NCBI GenBank assembly: GCA_001002765.1
Contig: LCMS01000006.1
Span: 1 to 46,045, forward strand
From: Candidatus Uhrbacteria bacterium GW2011_GWE2_46_68
GTDB lineage: Bacteria > Patescibacteriota > Patescibacteriia > UBA9934 > GWF2-40-263
DNA: 46,045 nt
Direction of reading: 5' to 3'
Below the pieces are notes generated by a model, which did no database searches, had not been told where the DNA came from, and worked only from the letters and a program-made list of their open reading frames with translations. Position numbers and translations under genes: made by a program. Positions within the stretch are counted from its first letter, which is position 1; each line of letters starts with the position of its first letter. Below are positions 37,133-46,045 of the stretch, one piece after another.

Positions 37133-37473
37133 AGTGTGTCTATTGTACCATCCTGGAAACCATTTGTAGGAGGAAGATTGTGAAGAATCTGAATGCGCAC
37201 ACGACTGATGTGTGTTTGTGGCAACTCTCGCTTTAAAAAAGAAAGTAATGTTTCTTCTTGTTGTCTCACAAACTCTCCCAAGGCAGAAGAACGACATCCG
37301 ATAACCAACACGGTTCCCGTGAGCGCCAATGTTCTGGCCTCGGTTTTTGCCGCCGACGGCAATACAGAAAACAAAAACTCATCTGACTTCATGACGATCA
37401 AACTTGTAGTCACCTGCCGCGTCACATGCGCGCGATCAAGGGCGGAGGGTAAAAGATGTTTAAGTGAAAACAT
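37129..37473 (-). CDS. DUF721/DciA-like protein
   Basis: 'MFSLKHLLPSALDRAHVTRQV...ALTGTVLVIGCRSSALGEFVRQQEETLLSFLKRELP'. Confidence 0.6.
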   Translation of the reverse strand: MFSLKHLLPSALDRAHVTRQVTTSLIVMKSDEFLFSVLPSAAKTEARTLALTGTVLVIGCRSSALGEFVRQQEETLLSFLKRELPQTHISRVRIQILHNLPPTNGFQDGTIDTL

Positions 37474-37477
37474 ACTG

Positions 37478-40408
37478 TTAATCGCGCCATTCACAAATAT
37501 CCGCAAAATCACATGTCCGACAATGAAAACCGGGTTTTGCATCAAACGCTCCTCTACACAAAGCTTCCAGTCGCTCTAATAAATTTTCCTTTGCTTGTTC
37601 CAATTGTTTTTCCGTTCCCAAAAAAGTCACTCGGGAATGATCTTCAAGATAATGATACGTAAGCGCTACAGGCGTAAGTCCTAAAACTTCTTGTACAGCC
37701 ATTTGATACAAAAGCAATTGTTCTTTTTGTTCTTTGGTGATGTCTTCCTCATGTTTTGGTTTCCCTGTTTTATAATCCACGATCTCCACTCCTTCCCCTT
37801 TTGCGTCAATGCGATCGATCCGTCCTTTCAAAACATAAGCCCCCAACTTGTAAGTAAACTCTTGTTCCACAAAACAAGGATGTGGTCGCTCTTGTTCCAA
37901 AATTTTGTGATAAGTCATGAGACTTGCTCTCCCCTGTTTGCGGTACTTTTCGCGCTCTGTATCATCATGATACCAATCATCCAACCATCGTTCCTCATAG
38001 ATCTTGAGCAATTCCTCAAGACTCACCGGAAGAGATGCGGACAAGACCTCTCCACCAAACAATGTTTCTTGAGTATGTGCATTTCTCTCGATCCATAATT
38101 CAAAAAAACGACAAAGGGTTTCGTGCATGGTTCTGCCAAAAGAAGAAGAAGCTCTTCCCAAAATGGGTACACGAAGAAGGTGAGCATATTTATATTGCAA
38201 CGGACACGTTTGATAAGCGGCAAGTTGTGTATACGAAAAATGAGAAGGAAGAACAAAGGTCACGGGATTATCCTTATCTTCTGAAGCGATGAATGAGAAA
38301 AGAGAAGAACGTGGAAGAGAAGAGTGAGCAGGAGGGGTCTCATATCCCAATTCCTTCAAAAAACGCGAGAAGCGTCGTTTCCTTGCGCCGCCATAATCTT
38401 CCGCCGACGTCAAAAACAATCCTCTCTTTGCTCGTGTCATGGCCACATATAACAATCGGCGCTCCTCGGCCAAATGCCCATCTTCTCCAAGGATGACATC
38501 GCGATCCAAGGCAGTGGGAAGCGGAATGGCATCGCGCCTCGCTATGGTTGGAAAACGTTGTTCGATCAAATGCACGACAAACACATAAGAAAACTCCAAC
38601 CCCTTGGATGCATGTACGCTCATTATATGCACCACGTCAGGCCCCGCTTCGGGATCGGACGATAAACTTCCCTCTTCACCCGCTTTTAACTCTTCCCCAA
38701 ATTCCAAAAGAAAATCATGCAAAGAAAAAGAGGGGCTCCGGCCTTCAAACCCGCGAATGCGATCGTAAAATTTTTGTAAACATTGATAGGATTCTTTTTG
38801 TACAGATTCGTGTAGCAAAGAAAGTGCTTGCACATACCCGATTTCCCGTAGCGCAGTCACAAATAATTCCGAGGCTTTTTTTGTTCGCATCGCTATTTGG
38901 AATTGTCCAAGTTTTTGCATCAATGCCTCCACGGTTTCCGCCTCTCCTTGAGGAAGTGAGGAAAGCAGACGAATGCTCTGACAAATCTGAAATAAACTGA
39001 CACCGCGACGATGCGCTTCCCGACAAATCAAAGAGAGCGTCTCACAAGAAAGCGCGTGTAAAGGCCAGGATAAAAATCGATAAAAAGAAACGCTGTCGTG
39101 AGGTTGATCCATCACCCGTAAAAGGGAAAGGGCATCCACAATGACAGGCTTGCGATATAAACCGCGCAGGGCATGAAATTGATAAGGAATTTTTTCACGC
39201 TCGAGCGCCTGAATAAAAGGTAAAGCCGAATCGTTGGAACGTACGAGAATGGCAAACTCCCCAAACGAACGTTCTAAATCTTCTTTTCGCAACGAAAGGA
39301 TTTTTTCTACGACCTGTCGCGCTTCATCTTCTTCCCTCGCACAATGAATGTGTTCAATCACTCCCGGGTGTTCTTGATGCGCCACCAATTTTTTGGAAAG
39401 GGTACCGTCTTGTCTCGCCTCTAGGCGATGCGGATTATTTTGTTGAATCAAGGTATAGGCATGATCCAAAATGGCTTGAGAAGAACGATAGTTTTTAATA
39501 AGCGCAACTTTTTTCGCGTTTTGGTAATCTGTTTCAAACGCAAGAATATTGGCAAGCGAAGCCCCACGAAACTTGTAAATTGCCTGGTCATCATCTCCCA
39601 CCACAGTGAGATTATTCCTTGGAGATGCCAACAATTTTATAAGCTCATATTGCGTATGATTCGTGTCTTGAAACTCATCAACTAAAACAAAACGATATTG
39701 ATTTTGAAGATGATGAAGTACACGGGGGCGCTGACGCAAAAGCATCAAGGTGTGTAAAAGGAGATCTCCAAAATCAACACAATCTTGCTCGTGCAAGATC
39801 TGCTGATAGGTATGATAAGCCCCTGACAATTCTTCCAAACGGCTCACTTCACTTGTTGTAACGTCATCCCCGCCTGTCTTGTCCATGTTCGCTCGTTTTC
39901 CCTCGACATAGGCAAGATAATCCTCGGGAGAAACGGCATTGTCTTTGGCTCGAGAAAAATGTGTGAGCAATGCGCGAAGATACTTCGAGGGGTTTCCAAG
40001 CGGTCGATAATAATCCAACTTAAAACGATCAAATTGTTGACGCATCAAAAGCCACGTATCAAGCTCATTTAACAAACGTGTGTCAGGAGAAAGCCCCATC
40101 TCCACTCCGTGTTCGTGCAATACTTTTTCACAAAAGGAATGAAAAGTGGAAACTTGCAGATTGATATATCCATAAGGCAAGAGACGATCCACACGTTCTT
40201 CCATTTCTCCGGCCGCTTTATCGGTAAACGTAAGCGCTAAAATTTCCTCGGGTTTTGCCAAACCTTCCGTAATAAGCCAAGCAATACGGTGAGTGATCAC
40301 CATGGTTTTTCCCGTCCCAGCACCAGCCACAATCAAAAGCGGCCCTTCCCGATGAGTAACGGCTTGTTGCTGCTCTTTATTAAGAGATGAGAGTAAAGAG
40401 GAATCCAT
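37478..40408 (-). CDS. UvrD/PcrA-type helicase with C-terminal PD-(D/E)XK nuclease
   Basis: 'LNKEQQQAVTHREGPLLIVAGAGTGKTMVITHRIAWLI', 'LVDEFQDTNHTQYEL', 'VEIVDYKTGKPKHEE', Cys-rich C-terminus 'CRTCDFADIC'. Confidence 0.93.
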   Translation of the reverse strand: MDSSLLSSLNKEQQQAVTHREGPLLIVAGAGTGKTMVITHRIAWLITEGLAKPEEILALTFTDKAAGEMEERVDRLLPYGYINLQVSTFHSFCEKVLHEHGVEMGLSPDTRLLNELDTWLLMRQQFDRFKLDYYRPLGNPSKYLRALLTHFSRAKDNAVSPEDYLAYVEGKRANMDKTGGDDVTTSEVSRLEELSGAYHTYQQILHEQDCVDFGDLLLHTLMLLRQRPRVLHHLQNQYRFVLVDEFQDTNHTQYELIKLLASPRNNLTVVGDDDQAIYKFRGASLANILAFETDYQNAKKVALIKNYRSSQAILDHAYTLIQQNNPHRLEARQDGTLSKKLVAHQEHPGVIEHIHCAREEDEARQVVEKILSLRKEDLERSFGEFAILVRSNDSALPFIQALEREKIPYQFHALRGLYRKPVIVDALSLLRVMDQPHDSVSFYRFLSWPLHALSCETLSLICREAHRRGVSLFQICQSIRLLSSLPQGEAETVEALMQKLGQFQIAMRTKKASELFVTALREIGYVQALSLLHESVQKESYQCLQKFYDRIRGFEGRSPSFSLHDFLLEFGEELKAGEEGSLSSDPEAGPDVVHIMSVHASKGLEFSYVFVVHLIEQRFPTIARRDAIPLPTALDRDVILGEDGHLAEERRLLYVAMTRAKRGLFLTSAEDYGGARKRRFSRFLKELGYETPPAHSSLPRSSLFSFIASEDKDNPVTFVLPSHFSYTQLAAYQTCPLQYKYAHLLRVPILGRASSSFGRTMHETLCRFFELWIERNAHTQETLFGGEVLSASLPVSLEELLKIYEERWLDDWYHDDTEREKYRKQGRASLMTYHKILEQERPHPCFVEQEFTYKLGAYVLKGRIDRIDAKGEGVEIVDYKTGKPKHEEDITKEQKEQLLLYQMAVQEVLGLTPVALTYHYLEDHSRVTFLGTEKQLEQAKENLLERLEALCRGAFDAKPGFHCRTCDFADICEWRD

Positions 40409-40414
40409 AGGGAC

Positions 40415-40597
40415 TATAGTCATCACGTCATGAAACGGGACTTTAGACGCCGCAAGGATGGATGGGATGCGCCGTCTTGGAGCATAGAAAAACCGCAGAT
40501 GTATCTAGAGATACATTGAGGATTTTTCTGTGCGAATGACAAGCAGACCGCCATCATTGCGGATGGATAAATCCTGTTTCATGATGTGATGACTATA
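40415..40597. repeat. Near-palindromic ~183-bp interspersed element, copy 2
   Basis: About 12 differences by eye from 19405-19586; same TIRs and inner hairpin. Confidence 0.85.
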
Positions 40598-40631
40598 TTG
40601 TACAACAAAATGATAAGAAAAAACCCACCCC

Positions 40632-42821
40632 TCATTCTTCGTCAAAAGGGGTGGGCGGCGTGGTGCCGAAACGTACATAATAACCAGCGCGGTTATCAAG
40701 AAACAATCGCAGACGATCGGCAAAAACTTCCAAGGGTTCATCCGCGTGTGCCCATGCCAGGATATCTTCCTCCGCGTACTGGCGGAAAATCTCGGCCAAA
40801 TCATCTCCCTCTTTTTCGAAAATGAATGACCAATCCAGTTCACTCATCAAGGGGATATGCAATCGATCCCAAGGAGCACGATAATCGTCCGCAAATTTGA
40901 GAATCAAAGAGACATAGGTCGTCGTCTCTCGTTCCAGCACGGTTCCGGTGAGCATAAATCGAATCCAACGATCCTCGCCCATGACCTCAAGCACAAAGGT
41001 GCGCCACACAGGAAGAGAAATGTCCAAATGATCAAACCCTTGCTTATCATACAATTCTCCGAACACTTCCTGTGCCCACCACTGCCGATTCCTCGGGTTA
41101 TCCAAAAGTTCGTGTACATCTTGTAGGGGCAAACGCATGAGTGCTTTGAGAACCAGGTGCACTTGACCACGTACATCTTCCAAAGACTTTGAATTTTTTG
41201 GAATCAATCTCGCTATCCAATTTTTCAAATCATTCGCGGAAAGGAAATCGAGGAATCTTTCCACCAGATTACCGGTAAGCGTCAATGTACGGTCATCAAT
41301 CAGTGTTCTCAAAATCTCTTTATCCACCATAATGAAACTCAAAAAGGTATCAAGACAAGGTCCGCGTCTTTCCAAAGGAATCCGTGCCAACCCGCGTGCA
41401 ATCATAACCAAAGGAATGGCACCTTCTTTGATCATGGCGTGCATTGTGGCCGCATCCACTTCTTCCCATGGAAGCGCTTCGGCGATATTTTTGTACATCT
41501 CTGCTCGATTCCTGGTGCCTCTTGGAATTTGCATGCTCAAAACCACATCATTTCCTATGGCGTAATCCAGGGCTTCTCTGGGGCTGATGATGATCTCACC
41601 GTAGCGAGCATCCAGAAAAACCTTGGCTTGCATATCTATCGTTGGCCGTTTGTCCCATTGGGACATCTCTTTTAGAAGATCATACAGGTGATCCCTGATC
41701 ACTTCCTTCAACGTCTCGGAGATTCCCGGAGCCAAAAGCGCGATACGATCCATGACGCGGGAAACAGCCTCGTTCCGTTCGAAACGGGACAAGATTTGAA
41801 GTCCTTGCGCATATTCATAGACGCGTACAGATACGACAGCAGACAATGGACGCCCCAACAGAGCAAGTAAAGCCTGGGTAGTAAACCATGCTTCAACAAA
41901 ACTCGAAGGACCGCGTACAGAATCACCCATCTCCCCTTCTTCCACTGCGCTGCGCGCAATACGGCAAGACCTCAGGGGCAATGCCTCAAGTGCCTGAAGC
42001 CAAAGATCATGATGATGCAAAATTCTTTCTGTTCCAGAAAAAAACTCACGCCACCACATTTCGTTATACAAATCCACATTGACTTGCAGTTTGGAAAAAT
42101 CGGGTTCCAACCTTCTCGCTTTCGAGGCGAGATGCTGCACCGATTGCACCGTCAGAGGCAAAAATGTTCTACCGCAACGGACGGGTGAAACTCGCGTCTT
42201 CAACTCCTGAATCTTCAAAAACCACGATTTCGCTTTTTCCTGCGATGCCACGATCAAATCACGGAAAAACAAGGCGACCGAACGTTGCCAAACGATCCCG
42301 GCCACGAATGTTTCCCCTGACGCTTGACCTCGTTGCTTTGCAATCTCTCGCCGTGCCAACTGATCGATCGCTGTCTTTTCCCATTCTTCAAAAGCAGCAG
42401 CAGAGAGGGTCATCCCGGGTCGCCAGCCCAAAGAAAGAAAATGATCCGTGGAATCGATTACACGTCGCACAAAATCTTCAGCCGCCTCTTGCATGGAGTT
42501 ATACCTCAACACCAGTCCGGCTTGAATCAAGGGGTCGGCCACGGCCATCAAACGCGATTGGTCCGCAAGCGTGATAAAAGACTGCTCATGCTTTTGCGCC
42601 AATCGTTGCAAGACAGGCATCAAACCAAAACCGATCAACAGCCCAACCGGATATCCTCGCCACATCACTGCACCGTGATTGGTGCGTGTTTCCTTGTGAT
42701 TGATCTTGTCGTCAAGGGCATCCAAAAAACCGCGGAAAGGAGTAAAAATACCAAACGTCTTGTCGACTTCCGGCCGAGGAACAAGGAAGTACATTTCTTC
42801 ATTGGAAGGAACAAACGTCAT
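40632..42821 (-). CDS. Large hypothetical helical protein
   Basis: 729-aa ORF with no motif recognised by eye; start preceded by a G/A-rich tract. Confidence 0.8.
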   Translation of the reverse strand: MTFVPSNEEMYFLVPRPEVDKTFGIFTPFRGFLDALDDKINHKETRTNHGAVMWRGYPVGLLIGFGLMPVLQRLAQKHEQSFITLADQSRLMAVADPLIQAGLVLRYNSMQEAAEDFVRRVIDSTDHFLSLGWRPGMTLSAAAFEEWEKTAIDQLARREIAKQRGQASGETFVAGIVWQRSVALFFRDLIVASQEKAKSWFLKIQELKTRVSPVRCGRTFLPLTVQSVQHLASKARRLEPDFSKLQVNVDLYNEMWWREFFSGTERILHHHDLWLQALEALPLRSCRIARSAVEEGEMGDSVRGPSSFVEAWFTTQALLALLGRPLSAVVSVRVYEYAQGLQILSRFERNEAVSRVMDRIALLAPGISETLKEVIRDHLYDLLKEMSQWDKRPTIDMQAKVFLDARYGEIIISPREALDYAIGNDVVLSMQIPRGTRNRAEMYKNIAEALPWEEVDAATMHAMIKEGAIPLVMIARGLARIPLERRGPCLDTFLSFIMVDKEILRTLIDDRTLTLTGNLVERFLDFLSANDLKNWIARLIPKNSKSLEDVRGQVHLVLKALMRLPLQDVHELLDNPRNRQWWAQEVFGELYDKQGFDHLDISLPVWRTFVLEVMGEDRWIRFMLTGTVLERETTTYVSLILKFADDYRAPWDRLHIPLMSELDWSFIFEKEGDDLAEIFRQYAEEDILAWAHADEPLEVFADRLRLFLDNRAGYYVRFGTTPPTPFDEE

Positions 42822-42889
42822 GAAACCTCCAAAAGTTGGAAAGGTTGATGAGCGCAGGAAAAATATTTTTTCCTTCGATCACCAAAAAT

Positions 42890-42919
42890 AGAAAGGCCCG
42901 ACCGGTCAGCCGGCCGGGC
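42890..42919 (-). terminator. Terminator downstream of 42934 gene
   Basis: Minus strand GCCCG-GCCGG-CTGA-CCGGT-CGGGC then CTTTCTATTTTT. Confidence 0.65.
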
Positions 42920-42933
42920 ACGTCATACCCGTT

Positions 42934-43827
42934 TTACAAATCGAGACCATCCGCCACATCTTGGGTGGCAGAAGCGGCATCTTCCGCCTCAAGCAACGGA
43001 GCCGCGCGAAGCGCGGCACGACGCTGGGTATAGCATCGCCGTGCTTCATCCAACTCATCATCATCCACCTCGATCCGGTAATCCGAGATCTCCTCAAACG
43101 AATCAACCTCGATCCCGTATCGCCCAAAGATCTCCACTACCTCACCGGAGAGCGTTGTGTCCTCCCCATCTGCATACTCCCCATCGTGTAGATCCTCATC
43201 ATCATTGGCATCAAACGGACGATGGACGAACATCACTGCTGAAATGATTACCTCGCGCAGACTGCGCCCGGTACCTTCCACATCTTCCTCAAGCATATCT
43301 CCCCAATCTTCCCGATCCTTGAGCTTGGCAGCCCAGGAAAGAAGGACGAAGTGGGAAAACCGCTCCCGATCTTCCGTATCAAATGCATCACTCAACATGG
43401 CATCAAAAACGATATCCGCCTCCGCGATCATGGCGATCGCACTGGGCAGATCGCCTTGTGCACGCACAATGTCCACAAGCGCTGAAGCTGTGAATTGCGC
43501 TCGCACCATCTCCGCGCTTGCCTCATCGTCTCCGACAAGGCCGATGACAGCATCGAGTGCCTGTGCCCGTCCAAAACGGGAAAGCCCTGTAGCGTTATCA
43601 GAGGAAAGGATCCTCAAAGCTGTATTTGGATCAGTTCCCACCGCCTCTTTGATCTCGGAAACCGTCTTTGCATCGACCCGATTTCCGCTGTCATCAATAG
43701 GATCGCGTCCGGAAGACACGGCCCCCAGAACCGACAGTATCTCTCCGGCTGACCGACCGCCATTTGCAAGGGCGGCCGGGACATATTCGCGAAGATTGAT
43801 GAGTGAAGTGCTCCTCTTTTTTGCCAT
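42934..43827 (-). CDS. Hypothetical protein
   Basis: 297-aa ORF; N-term 'INLREYVPAALANGG'; acidic C-terminal region. Confidence 0.75.
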   Translation of the reverse strand: MAKKRSTSLINLREYVPAALANGGRSAGEILSVLGAVSSGRDPIDDSGNRVDAKTVSEIKEAVGTDPNTALRILSSDNATGLSRFGRAQALDAVIGLVGDDEASAEMVRAQFTASALVDIVRAQGDLPSAIAMIAEADIVFDAMLSDAFDTEDRERFSHFVLLSWAAKLKDREDWGDMLEEDVEGTGRSLREVIISAVMFVHRPFDANDDEDLHDGEYADGEDTTLSGEVVEIFGRYGIEVDSFEEISDYRIEVDDDELDEARRCYTQRRAALRAAPLLEAEDAASATQDVADGLDL

Positions 43828-43836
43828 GGAATCCTC

Positions 43837-44241
43837 CTAGCTCTCGGAAAGAGTGAGTTTGTGGGACATCTGGTGATCCCTGGAGGCCTGCGTCAGAAGG
43901 GCAAGGACCTTGCTCCTCATAGGCTTGAGTTCTCCAAGGGCCTTGAGAATCTCTTGGCTCCCTGGGGTCGGAAATTCCCGACCATCCACCATCGTGGTCG
44001 TAGGCACGAGATCGGCGGCCTTCTTATCGTACTTGATGTGGCCGCTCACCATAGCGGCGATATCCTCAGCCTCATACAAGCTCAAGATGTCTGCACCACT
44101 CCTTGCGACGAGATCCAGAAGATTCGTGACGAGAGCAGACCGGCTGTCCACGATCTCGCCGGATTCTCCGATCCTGACATAGGAGTTGAGGGCAAAGACG
44201 AAATCAGAAAAGTTCACACGCTGTTGCTTGGCGCTTGCCAT
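43837..44241 (-). CDS. Hypothetical protein
   Basis: 134-aa ORF 9 nt upstream of the 297-aa gene; N-term 'RVNFSDFVFALNS'. Confidence 0.75.
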   Translation of the reverse strand: MASAKQQRVNFSDFVFALNSYVRIGESGEIVDSRSALVTNLLDLVARSGADILSLYEAEDIAAMVSGHIKYDKKAADLVPTTTMVDGREFPTPGSQEILKALGELKPMRSKVLALLTQASRDHQMSHKLTLSES

Positions 44242-44306
44242 GGTCGTTGGTCTCCTTGTGAAAAGAACGTTTCATGAGGGAGAACCGATCCCCTCAATGA
44301 CCCAAC

Positions 44307-44335
44307 AACCTAAGCGTTTTGGACCAAAAAGTCAA
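44307..44335 (-). promoter_or_regulatory. Promoter for 44241/43827 genes
   Basis: Minus strand TTGACT-17 nt-TAGGTT. Confidence 0.4.
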
Positions 44336-44336
44336 G

Positions 44337-44364
44337 AAAAAACCACTCTTTCTTGAGTGGTTTG
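44337..44364 (-). terminator. Terminator downstream of J-domain gene
   Basis: Minus strand AACCACTC-AAGAAA-GAGTGGTTTTTT. Confidence 0.8.
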
Positions 44365-44376
44365 CGTCAAAATCCC

Positions 44377-44898
44377 TTATTTTTGGACCAATTTTATCCA
44401 AAGATCTCCGGACTCTCCTCCCTTGGCCCCATTGGCTCCCAGATGCGGTAATCTCGCCAAAATTTCCCCTGGCGGTACGCGCAAAAGGAAACTCTCCTTC
44501 TTTCCCGGAATGGTCAGAGACACCATGCCTCCACGCTCCAAAATGGAAGAAGAAACTTCGACAACCATGAGCACATCGGCTCCACGCTGGGATTCCACAG
44601 GCGCATGTTCACGCAGAAGATCAAGAACGCTTTGCGCTTCCGTATTCAGTTGGAAAAATCCGAGCACACTTTCGATAGGCTCAAACTGACGATCGTAACG
44701 GCGGCGCTTACGCACATCTCGCAACACCTCATAGGCTTCGCCGACTTCCCGAAATCGCGCTTCAAACCCCGGGTCATCCGGATGACGATCGGGGTGAAAC
44801 TCGGCTGCCAGTCGCCGATAAGCCTTCTTGATGTCCTGGGGAGTTGCGTTATGTGCCACTCCCAGGACGTTGTAATACGTCTTGGGTGTGGTTGGCAT
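44377..44898 (-). CDS. J-domain (DnaJ-like) co-chaperone
   Basis: '[36 protein letters not shown]' with HPD motif; short C-terminal substrate-binding-like segment. Confidence 0.92.
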   Translation of the reverse strand: MPTTPKTYYNVLGVAHNATPQDIKKAYRRLAAEFHPDRHPDDPGFEARFREVGEAYEVLRDVRKRRRYDRQFEPIESVLGFFQLNTEAQSVLDLLREHAPVESQRGADVLMVVEVSSSILERGGMVSLTIPGKKESFLLRVPPGEILARLPHLGANGAKGGESGDLWIKLVQK

Positions 44899-44927
44899 GG
44901 AAAAGAACCTCCAAAAAAGGGTGCTTC

Positions 44928-44956
44928 ACCGTACGAGGAAAAACACCTTTTGTCAA
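44928..44956 (-). promoter_or_regulatory. Promoter for J-domain gene
   Basis: Minus strand TTGACA-17 nt-TACGGT. Confidence 0.45.
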
Positions 44957-44967
44957 TCGAGGTGATG

Positions 44968-45010
44968 GGGGCAAACGGCCATTTGCCCCTTACCGACCGT
45001 TTGACCCTAC
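44968..45010. repeat. Copy of the GGGGCAAACGGCC-TTTGCCC hairpin repeat
   Basis: GGGGCAAACGGCCATTTGCCCCTTACCGACCGTTTGACCCTAC resembles 11226-11270. Confidence 0.6.
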
Positions 45011-46017
45011 AAAGCAATCCTTGTTCCCACAAACTTTTTTCGCTGAAAACACGCCTTCACATTTGCGATATTTTTTCCGTTAAGAATCGCTACTTCAATC
45101 CCCGCCCGTGCGGCAAGGCGTGAGGCAATGGGATCAAAAGGTGCATTCATACCCGGTTTCCATTCACCCCCGATCAATGCCTGATATTCCTTCCAAGTCA
45201 TCTCGGGCAAAGCTTTTGCACTTGGATCTTTGCGTGGGTCAGCTGTATACACATAATCAATATTGGAAAAATTAAACACTTGGCTTGCCCCTAAACGTTT
45301 GGCAAGACACACGGCCACATAATCGGTAGACCATCCGGGTTTCCATCCGGCCGCCACTAAAAGAGGGTATGCGCTTTTTTGAGGAACCTGGTGCGGATTT
45401 TTGAACACGCGTGGATGCGCGATCCCTCGAAATATCGTCCGTAATAAATGCCCGTTTAATCTCGTGGCATGAATCCCCAGCCAATCAAGATCATCACGTG
45501 TGAGTGTTCCTATTTCCCCCGCAGCCTGTTGATATTTTCTGCATACACTTCCTCCCCCCACCACCACAGCAAATTTTTTTCCTTTTTTTATTTCGTGCAA
45601 AAGAAGTGTGCGAAGAGATTTGAGAAACAAAACATCAATTCCCTCGGGCGGAACCACAAGCGATCCGCCAATTGAAAGAACGATAACCACGTTTGTTCCC
45701 CACCCCACAAGCCAAAGCAGCATAGCAGCCAAAAGAGCCGGAACAAATCCTCGCACATCAAATCCGTCAATGACACTACTTACGATCCAAAGCATGAAGG
45801 CGTTTAAAACAAAAACAAAAAGCCCCAAGGTGATGATCGTAACGGGTAAAGTGAGAATAAAAAGAAGGGGTCTTACAAAAGCATTCACTAGCCCCAAAAT
45901 AAATGCGGCCAACAATGCATATCCAAATGAGGTTACTTCAAAACCAGGAACGATCATCGCGATTGCCATAAACGCAATGGCATTGATGATCCAGCGAAAA
46001 AGAAATGTCGTCATCAT
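45007..46017 (-). CDS. Phage holin-4-superfamily-like membrane domain fused to UMP kinase-like (amino acid kinase) domain
   Basis: N-term 'NAIAFMAIAMIVPGFEVTSFGYALLAAFILGLVNAFVRPLLFILTLPVTIITLGLFVFVLNAFMLW'; C-term 'VVIVLSIGGSLVVP...FAVVVGGGSVCRKYQQAA...DPRKDPSAKALPEMTWKEY'. Confidence 0.85.
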   Translation of the reverse strand: MMTTFLFRWIINAIAFMAIAMIVPGFEVTSFGYALLAAFILGLVNAFVRPLLFILTLPVTIITLGLFVFVLNAFMLWIVSSVIDGFDVRGFVPALLAAMLLWLVGWGTNVVIVLSIGGSLVVPPEGIDVLFLKSLRTLLLHEIKKGKKFAVVVGGGSVCRKYQQAAGEIGTLTRDDLDWLGIHATRLNGHLLRTIFRGIAHPRVFKNPHQVPQKSAYPLLVAAGWKPGWSTDYVAVCLAKRLGASQVFNFSNIDYVYTADPRKDPSAKALPEMTWKEYQALIGGEWKPGMNAPFDPIASRLAARAGIEVAILNGKNIANVKACFQRKKFVGTRIAL

Positions 46018-46045
46018 ATAAATAGGTTAAAACGAATTCTCCAAT

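Noticed and set aside
37478-40408. Helicase-nuclease as part of a defence island
   Set aside because: UvrD/PcrA plus PD-(D/E)XK is common in CPR housekeeping repair; no neighbouring defence genes recognised.

Overview
The window looks like a chromosomal segment of a Candidatus Patescibacteria (CPR) genome. This is inferred from the compact minus-strand gene layout, a DUF4012 protein, CPR-type HTH regulator, short archaeal-type UMP kinase domain and MreBCD/PBP2 cluster. Most of it is minus-strand housekeeping content: tRNA-Thr, tpiA, M16 peptidase, glyS, frr, holB, glycosyltransferases, two mreB paralogs, mreC/mreD-like, PBP2, rplL/rplJ with an L10 leader, a UvrD-type helicase-nuclease and UMP kinase. 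Five regions are unusual. (1) The first ~2.8 kb is a gene-cassette array with two well-formed attC-like sites; 20-bp complementary ends define one whole cassette. (2) A plus-strand, strongly GC3-rich island (~10.8-16.1 kb) holds five genes of unknown function, a repeated two-hairpin module after three of them, further long hairpins, and a candidate small RNA upstream. (3) A ~182-bp near-palindromic element occurs twice (19405-19586 and 40415-40597), each time directly upstream of a minus-strand start codon, with a compensatory base-pair change. (4) A J-domain locus (40.6-44.9 kb) encodes three proteins of unknown function; two of them share a short N-terminal motif with two proteins of the GC-rich island. 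(5) A holin-4-like membrane domain is fused in frame to a UMP kinase-like domain. No CRISPR array, rRNA operon, integrase or transposase was seen. All calls are by eye; no database search was run.
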